This document shows positions 23,114 through 33,854 of a stretch of DNA of 64,000 bases, in pieces (position 1 is the stretch's first letter; each line of letters opens with the position of its first letter). This DNA comes from Bombardia bombarda. Its lineage: Eukaryota > Ascomycota > Sordariomycetes > Sordariales > Lasiosphaeriaceae. A model generated the notes under the pieces. It was not told the origin of the DNA, searched no databases, and saw only the letters and a program-made list of their open reading frames with translations. Made by a program: the position numbers and the translations under genes. The stretch covers positions 9,238,001 through 9,302,000 of the forward strand of contig JAULSR010000002.1 of assembly GCA_030512295.1 (NCBI GenBank), read 5' to 3'.

Positions 23114-23638
23114 ATGGGCATCCTCACCGGCGCCCTCTCCCTGGTAATCGCCAACGTAAGCGGCTACTGCCTCTACCACTCAGCCCACTCGATCCCCAAA
23201 CTGCGCAAATACGAAAGCCAAGCCGAGACGGCGGCGGGCTGGAGCGACGCGGCCAAGAAGCGCCTCTGGGACACGCGGTACACGGTCGGCGCGGGCTTCA
23301 TCACTGCAAGTCCACATGCCTTCAGCATCACACCGCCGACATACCTGCTGACACTTCTCTTCAAAAAGACAACCCTCTCCCTCCTTAGCAGTTTGTATTA
23401 TGTGCTCCTCGGCACGAGCGGGTTCAGCCTGCGCGCCATCGTCTGGGCTGCTTTGCTCGCGGCCGCCGAGCTCGGCGCGTCAGAGTACATGAAGAAGTTC
23501 TGGGGCCGCCAGCACAAGATACCCATGATGGACGACTACAACAAGGCCGTGTCGGATACGCTGCGGGTGGTGGGGCTGGCGGACGCGCTGGCGGTGGGGT
23601 GGGGGTTTATGGCCGTGTTGAAGCTGTTTGGGTATTGA
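23114..23638 (+). CDS. Small integral membrane protein of unknown function
   Basis: A single exon of 174 residues if the ATG at 23114 is used; an in-frame ATG upstream (23012) would add a polar, Pro/Lys-rich stretch unlike a protein start, so I prefer the later one. Hydrophobic segments lie at about 3-20, 85-110 and 118-135, with a further amphipathic stretch near the C-terminus (VVGLADALAVGWGFMAVLKLF). The soluble loop after TM1 is rich in charged residues (LRKYESQAETAAGWSDAAKKR). I do not recognise a named family. The strongly GC-biased third positions support real coding. Confidence 0.6.
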   Translation: MGILTGALSLVIANVSGYCLYHSAHSIPKLRKYESQAETAAGWSDAAKKRLWDTRYTVGAGFITASPHAFSITPPTYLLTLLFKKTTLSLLSSLYYVLLGTSGFSLRAIVWAALLAAAELGASEYMKKFWGRQHKIPMMDDYNKAVSDTLRVVGLADALAVGWGFMAVLKLFGY

Positions 23639-24340
23639 GGGGGGATGGGATTGGATTTGATTGGATTGAATTGGGTTGGATTGTTGTTTACCTATTTGGT
23701 GAGACGTGGTTTGTTGTCATGGAAAACAGCCCATCTTGTTCTCGATGGCTTTCTTCGTGTGCTGATTTGTGAGTCGTGGTCGGGAATTGTTTCCCCATGC
23801 ATGAGGAAATCGACACGACATGACCTTCCAACTGGGTCTGACTGGCTAGCACGCCGCCCGGTGGTGGAGGAATACCACGAGGTGATCTCCGGCCTCATCT
23901 GTCTGTGGGTCTGATGTGGAGGCCAGCCAGCCACGTTGTGGACACAAATAGCGACCTCATCCCGGGAGGGTTGACTAACCATCGTCTTGGCATCTCGTCC
24001 AATTGCGATGTTGAATGCTTGGCACGACCAAAAGGAGGTGGCCCGTCCAATGAGACGACATGGCCTCATGACGGGACCCCGTCTCGTCCGATCCGGGCAC
24101 TTGGGCGACCTTCCTTCCCTTGCGCCCTTGGTCCAAACTGGGACATGGCGTTGGACCTTTGGGAAAAATTTCCCGAGTTATCGATGGAGTTTTGTAAAAT
24201 TCTAGCGCCTAGGGGGCCTTTATCTTTGCTCATTTAAGAAATATCAACCTCATCTCTTGTCTGTGGAGGTCTATTTTTTCTGTCACTTTCTCCTCCTTGT
24301 TCGCTCTTTTTTTTCACCAGACCTTCAAACAAATCACAAC
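23639..24340. other. Intergenic with likely promoter of the Ala/Gln-rich gene
   Basis: About 0.7 kb. A 110-codon open frame (23905-24237) has no coding signature. The last 100 bp is T/C-rich, as in fungal leaders. Confidence 0.45.
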
Positions 24341-24766
24341 ATGTCTGAGCAACAGAGCCAACAGTTCGCCGCCGACGAGGTGGTGAAGCCCCAGATGCAG
24401 GTTGACGTTGAGCCGTCCAAGGCCCAGGAGACAAGCCCCGCCGCTGCAGACGAGACCGCCGCCGCCGCCACATCCGAGAAGAAAAAGAACGCCATCCTCG
24501 ACCCCATCGTCGCCGCCATCAAGTTGATCTTCCTCTGCTACAGCAAGCCCAACACTGAGAAGGACGAGACCAAGCCCGTCCAGGAGACCAAGGCTGCGGC
24601 GGCCGCAGAGACCAAGCTGGAGCCCATCGTCGAGGCCCAGACGGAGCAGCAGCAGCAGCCGCCCATCATCCAGGTGCAGCCCGCTGTTGCTGCCACCATC
24701 GCTGCTGATGTTCCTGCCGCCGCCGCCCCGGCTGTGGCGCTTACGCAGCAAACCTCTGCGTTGTAG
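24341..24766 (+). CDS. Low-complexity Ala/Gln/Glu-rich protein, 141 aa
   Basis: A single exon from a well-placed ATG after a pyrimidine-rich leader. Composition is strongly biased: Ala, Gln, Glu, Pro and Lys, with polyQ (EQQQQ) and poly-Ala runs. The one ordered-looking piece is KKKNAILDPIVAAIKLIFLCYSK (about 47-69), a basic patch followed by a hydrophobic helix that could anchor the protein to a membrane. No enzyme domain. Probably an intrinsically disordered fungal-specific protein; the function is unknown. Confidence 0.55.
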   Translation: MSEQQSQQFAADEVVKPQMQVDVEPSKAQETSPAAADETAAAATSEKKKNAILDPIVAAIKLIFLCYSKPNTEKDETKPVQETKAAAAAETKLEPIVEAQTEQQQQPPIIQVQPAVAATIAADVPAAAAPAVALTQQTSAL

Positions 24767-26431
24767 ATGAACGGTCAGTGAGATGTCCGGTGTACATTGC
24801 TTGTGCATTCATTGAACTGACACTTGAGATAGATGATGTAATGATGGCTCAGATGGAAGCTGTCCAGGGATACGAGTCTAGGACATCGTACATGTAATGT
24901 TTGCGATTCAATAGGCAGGGAAGGGGATGGATCCCTCGTCAAAACGCCTTGGTTGGCGCATTTTTTTTATACCCTTAAAGCTTTTAATCACACACATTTG
25001 TTCTTTTATCTGTCTAAGACAGAGATCTCTCTCCATCAAGCAGCTGTGTTTAGGTACCCACCTGTTTGATTAGGACTTGCGATCGTGGGGTAGAATGCTT
25101 TGCATGAGCCTGGAAGGGATGTTGGCAGCCTGTCGCAATCGAAGGCGAGACATCTTCAACCATTCGCAGGATTGCAGAGCAAGGTGCTCTTTTCTGTTGT
25201 AAAACTCCACCCTCCGTCGTCCAGTCCGTCAACATGGCAAACATCTTGTCTGAGCTGTCAGAACGACTGCCTGGTTGACGTTCAAACTGCCATTAGTCAC
25301 ATTATGTTGCATCCTGGTGTGCTCGCGGTGGGATATCCAAGAACTCGCACCAGGAAGGTCTTCTTCTTCGCGGTAGTGTCGAGCGTCTTGACGGCAATGT
25401 CGCTGGCGTCGATGGTTGTTTTGATGTAGACGTGAAGACTGAGGCCTGAATTGGAACCTGGGTGCATGTGTGAGTCATAGGTAGGCAGGGAAGGAGAATC
25501 CAGAGAGCGGGCTGGCAGGTGGCGCTGTATTTCTTCCAATTTCACTTCACTTCTCGGTTCTACTACCGATAGGTTGGCCACTGTACCCTCGCCGGCAAAC
25601 CTGGTATGATGAGGAAAATAAGCTCCACTAACAGCGGGACTCTTAATGATATTTACGGGTACTATTTGCTGCTGCAGATTGCGGATGATTGAGGTTCGGG
25701 GTTCGTTGGGAAGGTGCGACTCTGTCGCTGCTCAGAAAAAGCAAAAGACACGTGTTACACAAGCCGTCTTCGGCCAGATGCACCTGCCTCTGTGTAGCAT
25801 TATCGCATCACATGGATCTAACCTGGACTTGGCCTCGATGGGCAGCAATACCAATTAATACCTTGTGTCGCCTTTTGCATTCCCTCATAAACCTTTACCC
25901 AGCTTCGTTATCCCGTATATGTAAGACAAAAGGTTCATTCCACGAGCCGATCGTTGCCAGCTTCCCTTTAAGGATAAAGGCTCGATACATGCTGACAAGT
26001 CGATTCGGTCTGTGCCGCTCTTTACTCGTATGGACAGAGGCTACAGCGCCAACCCCCCGTGACTCTTGCAGCCACACTGATGATATACGAAAGTTTATGA
26101 TTGATGCAACATCATTCATAAGTTGTTGGCACGCCATGCATGCCTAGATTGGTTTCCTGCTCTGCCTGTTCCTACTGTGCCAATACCGTTACTATCAACA
26201 GGGCGCCAAATATGTGCTGCGTCGTATTCCCGTCCTCTGATTGGTGAGTAATACGGCTGCCTGAGGTGGTTGCGTACTCCTCGATGCAACCCATCCGTTC
26301 TTTCCTTAACTGCCTGGAGCGCGAATTGTTTATTTTACCCTCTATCTGGTCGCTCTTTCCGATGATGAACAGTTCAGTTATCCCCCAATCCCCAAATCCT
26401 TCTGTCAGCCAAGCCTGGCTTCAATTGAGCA
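24767..26431. other. Intergenic, no gene seen
   Basis: About 1.66 kb upstream of the ABC transporter. Short frames on both strands lack family likeness, leaders or splice consistency. Confidence 0.45.
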
Positions 26432-29400
26432 ATGGTTTCGACTGTGTTCCTCTGTCCGCTTCCATGGTGGCACGTTGACCACATCTCGACATGTGTAACA
26501 GACAGATACCTGGCTGTTGCGGTCCCGACACTGTCGTGTGTTGCATCTATCGCCATCCTTTGCTTCGGCTTTTATCAACTCCGCTATCGAAAGATATCAT
26601 TGGACGAGGAAATGCCCAATGCTGATGCACAAAGCAATCCAAAAGTTCACGAAGCCCAATATCACACCGCAATCCCACTACCAATCAGAATTCTTGAGAC
26701 CAGTGGAGTTCTCATCGACTTTATTCTTGTTCTTGCCCTTCTCATTCATAAGAGAAATGATGTCCGCGGGCTGGGAGTCTCATACACATCACCGCTGATT
26801 TCGGCCTACCTATTCGCTCTTGTTCTTGCACGAAACTCCCACCATGGAGTCCGCGCCCGCCTACCATCACACTCGGCAGCGCTTTATGCCGTCCAGCTGA
26901 TATGTATCGTCCTCATCACCCACACCGCTTTCCTTGACCAGTACAATGCTCCTACCTTCAATGAATCCATCCCCATCTTGATCCGCCTCGGGCTTTACAC
27001 TGGACTCATCCTTATCCATGGCTTTGCCCCAAGATCGGCTATCCCTCGACAAAGGTCGGACTTCAGTGCGAACACCCTCCCAAACCCTGAAGATTCCGCA
27101 AGTCTCTTCTCACGCTTTTTCTTCTCGTGGATGGACGACCTGCTATGGAAGGCATTCAAGTCACAGCCCCTTGAGGCAACCGATCTATCCCCAATCAATC
27201 ATAACCAAACATCCTCAGTCGTTGTTCCCCTATTCCTCCTCAGGTCACGAACTGCACCTCCAAGCCTACTTTGGCGCATTTACCATTCCCTCAAACGCGA
27301 CTGGCTCGTTCAGGGCGCATGGGCTGCCATATGCAGTATGGCTGTCTGCGTTCCACCGTTACTTTTGCGGTTCATCCTCCAGTACCTGGAAACCCCCGAC
27401 ACTGTCATCATTACGCGCAACAATGCCTGGTTGTCCGTCTTTGGGCTGTTGTTCTCCAGTCTCATTGCCGGCCTGGCTGACGTCCAGTGCGGCTGGAAGG
27501 GCATGCTCATCGGCGCCAAGCTTCGCGCCATCCTTCTTAGCCAAATCTACTCCAAGGTGCTGCGGAAGAGCATGGTTAAACCGCCACAAAAGGAGCAACA
27601 AACTAGTGGCCCGAAAGAAGATACTTCGGACAAGGACCATGTATCGGACGGCACCATCCTCAACTTCGTATCTGGCGACGTCGACTACATCAGCATCATG
27701 AGCGGTAGCGTCTACCTCGTGTGGGTCACCTTTCCCGTGCAGCTCACCATCGGGACAGCTTTGCTTCATGACGTTCTTGGAGTAAGCGGCATCATTGGCG
27801 TGGCACTCATGATTGCTCTACTGCCCCTTAACGTCCAGATGTCGAGGCGCCTCGCCGCTGTCCAGCAGCAAGTGTTGGCAGCAACAGATGCACGTATCCA
27901 AGCCAGTAATGAGCTTTTGAAAACAATCCGAATCATCAAATACTATGCGTGGGAGTTACCATTCAGGGAGCGTGTGCTTGAGAAACGACGTGCTGAGCTC
28001 AAGCAGCTGCGCAGGCGATTCGTCTGGTGGTCCATCTCAATGACTGTCTTTTATTCGCTGCCGTTCATCTCCACGCTGCTGACATTTTTCGTCTACACTG
28101 TCTTGTTTGGTCACCCGCTTACAACGACGGTGGCATTTCCTGCCCTGGCCATGTTCACTGTGCTTCGGATCCCCCTCAACAGGCTCGCTGATTCGATAAC
28201 GTTTCTCATTCAGGCGTATGTCTCGCTCGTGAGGGTTGACAAATTTCTACAAGAGCGTGAGACGGACAAGTATGATCAGCTTGCAAGCAGAAACACAGCA
28301 GGTATTGGATTTGAAGATGCCACATTAAGATGGCCGGGCAGTGCAGTTGCGGTTGAGCCTGCCTCTGAACCACCTCTGGAGGCGAGTGATTCGAATTTGC
28401 CAGATTCCAGCCCAACGGGTTTTGCTCTACGGAGCCTATCAATATCTTTTCGTCAAAATTCGCTCAACGTCATCTGTGGCCCGAGTGGTTCCGGCAAGTC
28501 GTCCTTGTTACTTGCTCTTCTCGGGGAAATGCAACTGGACCATGGACACGTCCTTCTTCCCTTCGATCAGAGAGACAGCCCCGATCTCGACGCCGTGTCC
28601 AGCAGCGACCTTTCCCGATTATCACAGACGACCGCTTATTGTCCCCACGAACCTTGGCTGATCAACCAATCAATTCGTTCGAACATTCTTCTGGGTTTAT
28701 CCTTCAACCCCTCCCGGTACGAGAAAGCTATACACGCAGTAGCGCTCAATCAGGATCTTGCTGCTCTTGCAAACGGGGACGAAACCCTTGCAGGCGAGAA
28801 CGGCAGCAGGCTATCGGGCGGCCAAAAACAGCGTGTGTCCCTTGCACGGGCTTTGTATAGCACTGCCGGGTTAGTGCTACTTGACGACTGTTTGAGTGCT
28901 GTGGACTCACGCACGGCAAATCACATCTTTTTGAACGCTATCAAGGGAGACCTGATGAAAGGACGCACATGTGTGCTTGCAACGCATCATACAAGGTTAG
29001 CGCTTCCAGGGGCAGATTGGGTGGTTGTGCTTGAGGGCGGTAGAGTTGCAAGCCAAGGGACAGGTGATGAAATATTGGAGAGCGGCGTGCTTGGTCACCT
29101 TTCATCGACAAAAGAAGACGGTCGTCTGACGGAGAGTCGTAACCAAAAATATCAGGGAGCAGCGACCTTAGGTTCTTCCACTGCCCCGGAGACACCGTCT
29201 ACAGCCCAGCTTGTAGAGCAGGACAAAACCACCGGAGAAGAGACAGACGAGCACCGACACGCGTTAGATGATCAAGAAGAAAAGAAGTACGAAGGGGCGG
29301 TCCCCTTCTCTACTATATTTGGTTACTTTTCTTCTCTGGGCTCGATCGCCTTCTGGATTCTAGTTCTGGCTTGTTTTGCTGCCCAGAACATGGCCGCTGT

Positions 29401-31162
29401 AGCAACAAATCTCTGGGTCAAGAACTGGGCATTTCAATACGACAATCTACAGCCGGGAAACAAAATATCGATGTTTATATCAAACTCCACTACCACTCCG
29501 GAAAACACCATATCAGCATGGTACTACTTCTCCATCTACCTCTTGATATGCCTCGCATATGCACTCCTCTCCTACATCCGAAACATGGTCTCTTTGACCG
29601 GCTCCCTCCGCGCCTCATCCACCATCTTCACCAACCTCCTCGACTCAATCCTCTTCGCCAAGTTCACCTTCTTCGACCGCCCCCTCGGCCAAATCACCAA
29701 CCGCATGTCCCTAGACATGAGCACAATCGACCAATGGCTCGCGACCTTCACCATCAGCACCTTCCACCTCACCGCCGCCGTGCTCACCGTCGTCGTCCTC
29801 ATCCTCTGCGTCCTCGGCCCCACCCCAGGACCCATCCTCCTCATCCTCGCCACCTTCACCAGCTACTACTACGTCACCTTCATGTACATCAGCGGCGCGC
29901 GCGACCTCAAGCGCATCGAGTCGGTCGCGCGCTCGCCCCTCTACCAGCAGATGAGCGAGACCATGGCGGGCTGCGTCAGCATCCGCAGCTACGGGCGCGA
30001 GGCCATGTTCCGCGCCGTCTGCGGCGGGCTCGTTGACAGGCTCAACGCGCCGTTCCTGCTCCTCGGCGCGAGCAAGTACTGGCTGACGTTTCGCGTGGAC
30101 GTGCTGAGCAGCGTGATCGCGGCCGCGACGGCTGCGTTTGTCGTGGCGATGGCGGGCGGGATCGAGGCGGGCGCGGCGGGGCTGGTGCTCACGTACGCGG
30201 CTACGCTTACGGAGAACTCGCTGTGGCTGGTGCAGTGCTATGCGATTATGCAGCAGGGGCTGACGAGCGTGGAGAGGGTGGGGGAGTATACCGAGATGGA
30301 GACGGAGGTGGTGGAGGGGGAGAACGGGGAGGGGGAGGGGGAGGAGGAAGGCGGATATCGTGATGAGGTGGTAGCGGCGGTGCAGAGTGACTGGCCGCGA
30401 CATGGCGGGGTGAGGTTCCGTGACTTTAGTGCTCGGTACGCGGCTCATCTCGACCCTGTGCTGAAGGGGATCAGTTTCGAGGCCGCAGCCGGGGAGCGAG
30501 TGGCCGTGGTCGGGCGCACGGGTGCGGGCAAAAGCTCCTTGGTGCTGGCGCTGTTACGCGGCTTGGAGATGGATAAGGCCGCCGGCGGGTGCATCGAGAT
30601 TGACGGCGTCGACATCGCGCGCGTATCGCTGGCGCGTCTGCGCGGGTCAGCCGTCACGGTGGTGCCGCAGGATGCGCAGCTGTTTGACGGCAGCCTGCGC
30701 GCCAACCTCGACCCGCTGCACCGACATTCCGACGACGAGATGCTTGCCGTCCTTGGCTCAATGCGCGCGGATGATCTCGACAAAAATCTCGATTTGGACC
30801 GCCCGGCGGCAGAGCTATCCCGCGGCGCGCGCCAGCTAGTGTGTGTTGCGCGTGGCCTGCTCAGGGGCTCGCGGGTCCTCGTGCTCGACGAGGCCACGGC
30901 CAGTGTGGACCATGCGGCGGATGCGGCCATCCAGGCGGGACTGCGCGCGCACGTTGAGGCGGCGAGTGCGACGGTCATCACCGTCGCTCATCGGCTGCGG
31001 ACTATTGCGGATTACGATCGGGTGGTTGTTTTGGATGCTGGGCGGGTGGTGGAGCAGGGGAGTGCTCGGGAGCTGTTGGAGCGAAGAGGGGAGAGGGCGG
31101 TGTTTCGGAGGTTGTGCGAGGAGTCGGGAGATTTGGAGGCTATCAGACTTGCGGCTAGGTGA
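26432..31162 (+). CDS. ABCC-type (MRP) full ABC transporter
   Basis: A single exon of 1,576 residues with the layout TMD0-TMD1-NBD1-TMD2-NBD2, as in Ycf1/MRP proteins. The N-terminal 210 residues hold about five membrane helices (TMD0), then a linker (SRFFFSWMDDLLWKAF) typical of the group. NBD1 has Walker A GPSGSGKSS (about 682-690), signature LSGGQKQ (about 794) and Walker B LVLLDDCLSAVD. NBD2 has Walker A GRTGAGKSS (about 1361), signature LSRGARQ (about 1461) and Walker B VLVLDEATASVD. NBD1 thus ends Walker B with Asp rather than the catalytic Glu, normal for ABCC; the NBD2 signature departs slightly from the usual LSVGQRQ. An acidic Glu/Gly-rich insert precedes NBD2. It should export organic anions or conjugates at the plasma or vacuolar membrane. 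Third-position GC rises sharply after about 29.5 kb. Confidence 0.95.
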   Translation: MVSTVFLCPLPWWHVDHISTCVTDRYLAVAVPTLSCVASIAILCFGFYQLRYRKISLDEEMPNADAQSNPKVHEAQYHTAIPLPIRILETSGVLIDFILVLALLIHKRNDVRGLGVSYTSPLISAYLFALVLARNSHHGVRARLPSHSAALYAVQLICIVLITHTAFLDQYNAPTFNESIPILIRLGLYTGLILIHGFAPRSAIPRQRSDFSANTLPNPEDSASLFSRFFFSWMDDLLWKAFKSQPLEATDLSPINHNQTSSVVVPLFLLRSRTAPPSLLWRIYHSLKRDWLVQGAWAAICSMAVCVPPLLLRFILQYLETPDTVIITRNNAWLSVFGLLFSSLIAGLADVQCGWKGMLIGAKLRAILLSQIYSKVLRKSMVKPPQKEQQTSGPKEDTSDKDHVSDGTILNFVSGDVDYISIMSGSVYLVWVTFPVQLTIGTALLHDVLGVSGIIGVALMIALLPLNVQMSRRLAAVQQQVLAATDARIQASNELLKTIRIIKYYAWELPFRERVLEKRRAELKQLRRRFVWWSISMTVFYSLPFISTLLTFFVYTVLFGHPLTTTVAFPALAMFTVLRIPLNRLADSITFLIQAYVSLVRVDKFLQERETDKYDQLASRNTAGIGFEDATLRWPGSAVAVEPASEPPLEASDSNLPDSSPTGFALRSLSISFRQNSLNVICGPSGSGKSSLLLALLGEMQLDHGHVLLPFDQRDSPDLDAVSSSDLSRLSQTTAYCPHEPWLINQSIRSNILLGLSFNPSRYEKAIHAVALNQDLAALANGDETLAGENGSRLSGGQKQRVSLARALYSTAGLVLLDDCLSAVDSRTANHIFLNAIKGDLMKGRTCVLATHHTRLALPGADWVVVLEGGRVASQGTGDEILESGVLGHLSSTKEDGRLTESRNQKYQGAATLGSSTAPETPSTAQLVEQDKTTGEETDEHRHALDDQEEKKYEGAVPFSTIFGYFSSLGSIAFWILVLACFAAQNMAAVATNLWVKNWAFQYDNLQPGNKISMFISNSTTTPENTISAWYYFSIYLLICLAYALLSYIRNMVSLTGSLRASSTIFTNLLDSILFAKFTFFDRPLGQITNRMSLDMSTIDQWLATFTISTFHLTAAVLTVVVLILCVLGPTPGPILLILATFTSYYYVTFMYISGARDLKRIESVARSPLYQQMSETMAGCVSIRSYGREAMFRAVCGGLVDRLNAPFLLLGASKYWLTFRVDVLSSVIAAATAAFVVAMAGGIEAGAAGLVLTYAATLTENSLWLVQCYAIMQQGLTSVERVGEYTEMETEVVEGENGEGEGEEEGGYRDEVVAAVQSDWPRHGGVRFRDFSARYAAHLDPVLKGISFEAAAGERVAVVGRTGAGKSSLVLALLRGLEMDKAAGGCIEIDGVDIARVSLARLRGSAVTVVPQDAQLFDGSLRANLDPLHRHSDDEMLAVLGSMRADDLDKNLDLDRPAAELSRGARQLVCVARGLLRGSRVLVLDEATASVDHAADAAIQAGLRAHVEAASATVITVAHRLRTIADYDRVVVLDAGRVVEQGSARELLERRGERAVFRRLCEESGDLEAIRLAAR

Positions 31163-31511
31163 AGACTGAAGAGGCTGCTTGAGGGTTGTTTGGATAGAAT
31201 GTGGGACATGATGGCAAGGTCTTTGTTCGGATTTTGTGAGCCTTGCTTGCTGTATGTCGGTGGGCACCCATGGACGGGTGTCATTCGAAAGTACGGATAA
31301 TGACGAAAACCATCGCTCTTGTCTGAGGACAGGAGTGTTGTTTGTTTATTCGTTACGTCAGCATAAGTTCAAGATGCGTATAGTGGGAGCCGACATGCAG
31401 CTGTGGATGACTAAGCCACCTAACGACATCCTGAGGATGGATGATAATAAAGAGCTAAGTATAATGGCAACTAAATCAGCTATAAAGGGTAAACACTTAC
31501 TGAATACTTAG
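31163..31511. other. Spacer 3' of the ABC transporter
   Basis: About 350 bp, no gene seen; AT-rich toward the right, where the SINE-like element ends. Confidence 0.5.
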
Positions 31512-31758
31512 ATTTTTTTTCGATAGAGAAAGTTAATCCCCATTAATCGTTACTGGGGAGGATCTGTAGTTATTAGTTATGGCGAAACAAAATGAAAATA
31601 TTATTCGCAAAAATAATAAGTGGCCAGTTTCAGCCGGGGAATCGAGCCCACGAGCTATTCATAGGGTAAGCGGATAGAGGATAAGCATCCTCGCGGGGCG
31701 AAGACCAATTAATACGCCTACCTTGTCGCAGAACCGCTCACCCACTGCGCCATACCAC
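31512..31758 (-). mobile_element. tRNA-derived SINE-like element
   Basis: Read on the minus strand, it opens with a tRNA-like head with a good A box, TGGCGCAGTGG (31752-31742), and a B box, GGCTCGATTCC (31648-31638). The boxes lie 93 bp apart, too far for a plain tRNA. No acceptor stem can be paired and the T stem is poor, so it is not a working tRNA. After the B box comes about 120 bp of unrelated AT-rich sequence ending in an A8 run (31513-31520 complement). Head with pol III promoter, unrelated body and A-rich tail is the anatomy of a SINE. I found no convincing target-site duplication and no second copy in the window. Confidence 0.5.
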
Positions 31759-32357
31759 AGTTTCTTTGTGTTTGGTGGTACCATTTTTGATAAGGCACCT
31801 AGTAGAGCTAGTCATATACCCAATTCACTTTCAGTAATAAAACAGTTTCCCATCAACCAGGCAACTGCCCGCCTTCTGAAACAGCCCGATTGCCTGGCGC
31901 CGCACCAAGTCGTCTCATTCACAGCGAAATGTTGACCACAATTTTTCTTTCTCTTTCCTTTATTTTCCTCCAACACACGCAGCCCCTCCAACCAAAACAA
32001 CCCCATGCACCCGACTTGCATCAACTTCAACGTTTGCATCGTGCGCCAACCATCCCAATTTCTTCTCCAGTCGGTGAGCGACTTCAATCTTTGCGACCAG
32101 ACAAGGGCTGCTGCACGCTCTCGCTTTTGCACAGCTCTCGCTTCTACGCTGTCTTAGCTCATTGTCGACTCACCTCGTCTTCACCACCCGGTACGTGTCT
32201 CACAAATATTTAACGAATCATATCTCCAATATCGCTACTATCATTGCCCTATTTTTCGCAAATTGCGAATTTGTATCCGAAATACATTTTCTCTGTTGCA
32301 AGAACTTCACTGACGACCAATATTAATAGAAGACACAAGACACCAGCTAGCTCCACC
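31759..32357. promoter_or_regulatory. Upstream region of the interrupted gene
   Basis: About 600 bp; pyrimidine-rich tracts at 31940-31990 suggest a promoter and leader. The ATG at 32358 sits in a good Kozak-like context (CACCATG). Confidence 0.4.
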
Positions 32358-33182
32358 ATGCCTCCGAGATCTTATGTGAACAAGTCAATCCACGATGCGC
32401 GTATTCGACACGTCTTGAGCAGACTTCCAGGACTCAAACTCCGAGACGGTCCTATTTTGCATCGCCCCAAGGACAGCGTGGATCTCTGCGACGCACTTCT
32501 GTGGCCTGACCTGGCCCAAAAGCTCACGGAACAACTGGTCACCGACAGGCTTGTCGAACTTCTCACAGCCTGTTACAACGAGCGGGACCTTCTCTACGGC
32601 AAGAACCGCATGGACGACTAGTTCTGGATGAAGGTGCACAACGATCCTAGTGTCAACCCATGGGCCGGCAACCTCGAGCCCAAGATCTTGTGCGAAGTAG
32701 GCCTCGTCATCGTGCAGGCGGCCTGGGCATACTACAAGAACCCAGACAAGGACGAGTGTGGACACGAGATCGCCATGGGACCCCCAGCTATCGCAGGCAT
32801 GCGCATGTGCCATGCTCTGATCATCTATGAGTGGTACATGGTCGAACTTGGCATCAGCAAAGAGACTCTGTGGGGCAGCATGGAGGGTACGTATGCCCCT
32901 GCCATGCGCGACAACGGACAGCGAGCCTTCTATCCCGACGGCTGGCCTGCTCGTACCCCCGTCTACTATCTCCGCTCCGCCGCCCTGCTCCCCAAGGTTA
33001 AACGGGCCTCTCTGTCCGAGCTGCACGCGTATACCAAGAACCCCAGCAAGGGAATCCTTGACGCGGTTTTCTACAGAAAGTCATGGTTCTTGGAGCCGGT
33101 GTACTGGGAGCAAGAGATTGCGAAGCTGCCATCGCCGCCGTCCCCTGAGGACATCGCCGACGTGCCGGTCGGTGAGGAGTAA
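32358..33182 (+). pseudogene. Uncharacterised gene interrupted by one in-frame stop
   Basis: From the ATG at 32358 the frame encodes 87 residues, meets TAG at 32619-32621, and continues in the same frame for 186 more residues to a TAA. Both halves have coding-like composition and read as one protein of about 274 residues with no domain I know. It is soluble, with Trp-rich patches such as VNPWAGNLEPK and AWAYYKNPDK. A CAG-to-TAG change (C to T before A) would explain the stop. An 84-nt intron from GTCACC to the TAG itself would also remove it in frame, but the donor is poor and the stretch reads as coding. Readthrough is a third option. I call it a recent pseudogene with moderate confidence. 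Confidence 0.55.
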
Positions 33183-33854
33183 CTGCATGGAACTGAAGAC
33201 GAGAATGGGGTCGATATTGAGGCTCAGTCACTGCGAGTTAGTTGCGTCAAGGGATCACCGGCAGATGTAGACCTTAGCGTTACACGTATTGCCGAGGACC
33301 TCATCAAGCGACCATCGGTCAGGTGGGTTATGCATTTTCACGGAACTTTATGAGCGGCATGGCAAGGCGTTATGTGGCATACAAAAAAGGCGCAAAAGGG
33401 TATTTACTGTCGTGGAGTTGGGAATTTCTGGATCATTTACGAGGGCATTCAAGGCGTTAAGGGGGAAAATAGGAGTACGGCATGGTTGGAGTTTATACGG
33501 CTATACCAAGGTTTTCTTTCCTGATGCAGCTTATGTCTGGCATGCGTCTTTTCTTGCTCGGCCCTGCTGCCGACTGTTGTTACCTGCTTTAGGTACCTAC
33601 CTTAGATAGTCACCCATAATGTCGACCATCTCATATTACGAGAAGAAAACTTCCAATACCTGCTTTCTTAAGTGTCAATGTGTTAAGTAGAGATTTTACC
33701 ATCAATATTCTCTTCACGACATTGTTCAGCTGCATAGCGATATAGAAGTTAAAAAGAACAAAGGGAGCTGAGCTAATGTCATCCCATTGTGTTAAATTCT
33801 TTAGTTGAAAGCAATGAAGGAATATGCTATCCAGACAAATGCGGGTCATCTCAG
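33183..33854. other. Intergenic, no gene seen
   Basis: About 670 bp of 3' flanks of two convergent genes. A GGTACCTACCT motif lies near 33591. No supported frame. Confidence 0.5.

Noticed and set aside
22778..23179. 133-codon minus-strand frame over the start of the small membrane protein
   Set aside because: No domain, unusual composition, and the plus-strand frame has better coding bias.
23309..23390. GC-AG intron (GCAAGT...GCAG) in the small membrane protein
   Set aside because: Splicing would shift the frame and destroy the hydrophobic C-terminal half.
31620..31760. Functional intron-containing tRNA on the minus strand
   Set aside because: Acceptor arms do not pair and the T stem has two mismatches; the SINE-like reading explains the extra body and A tail better.
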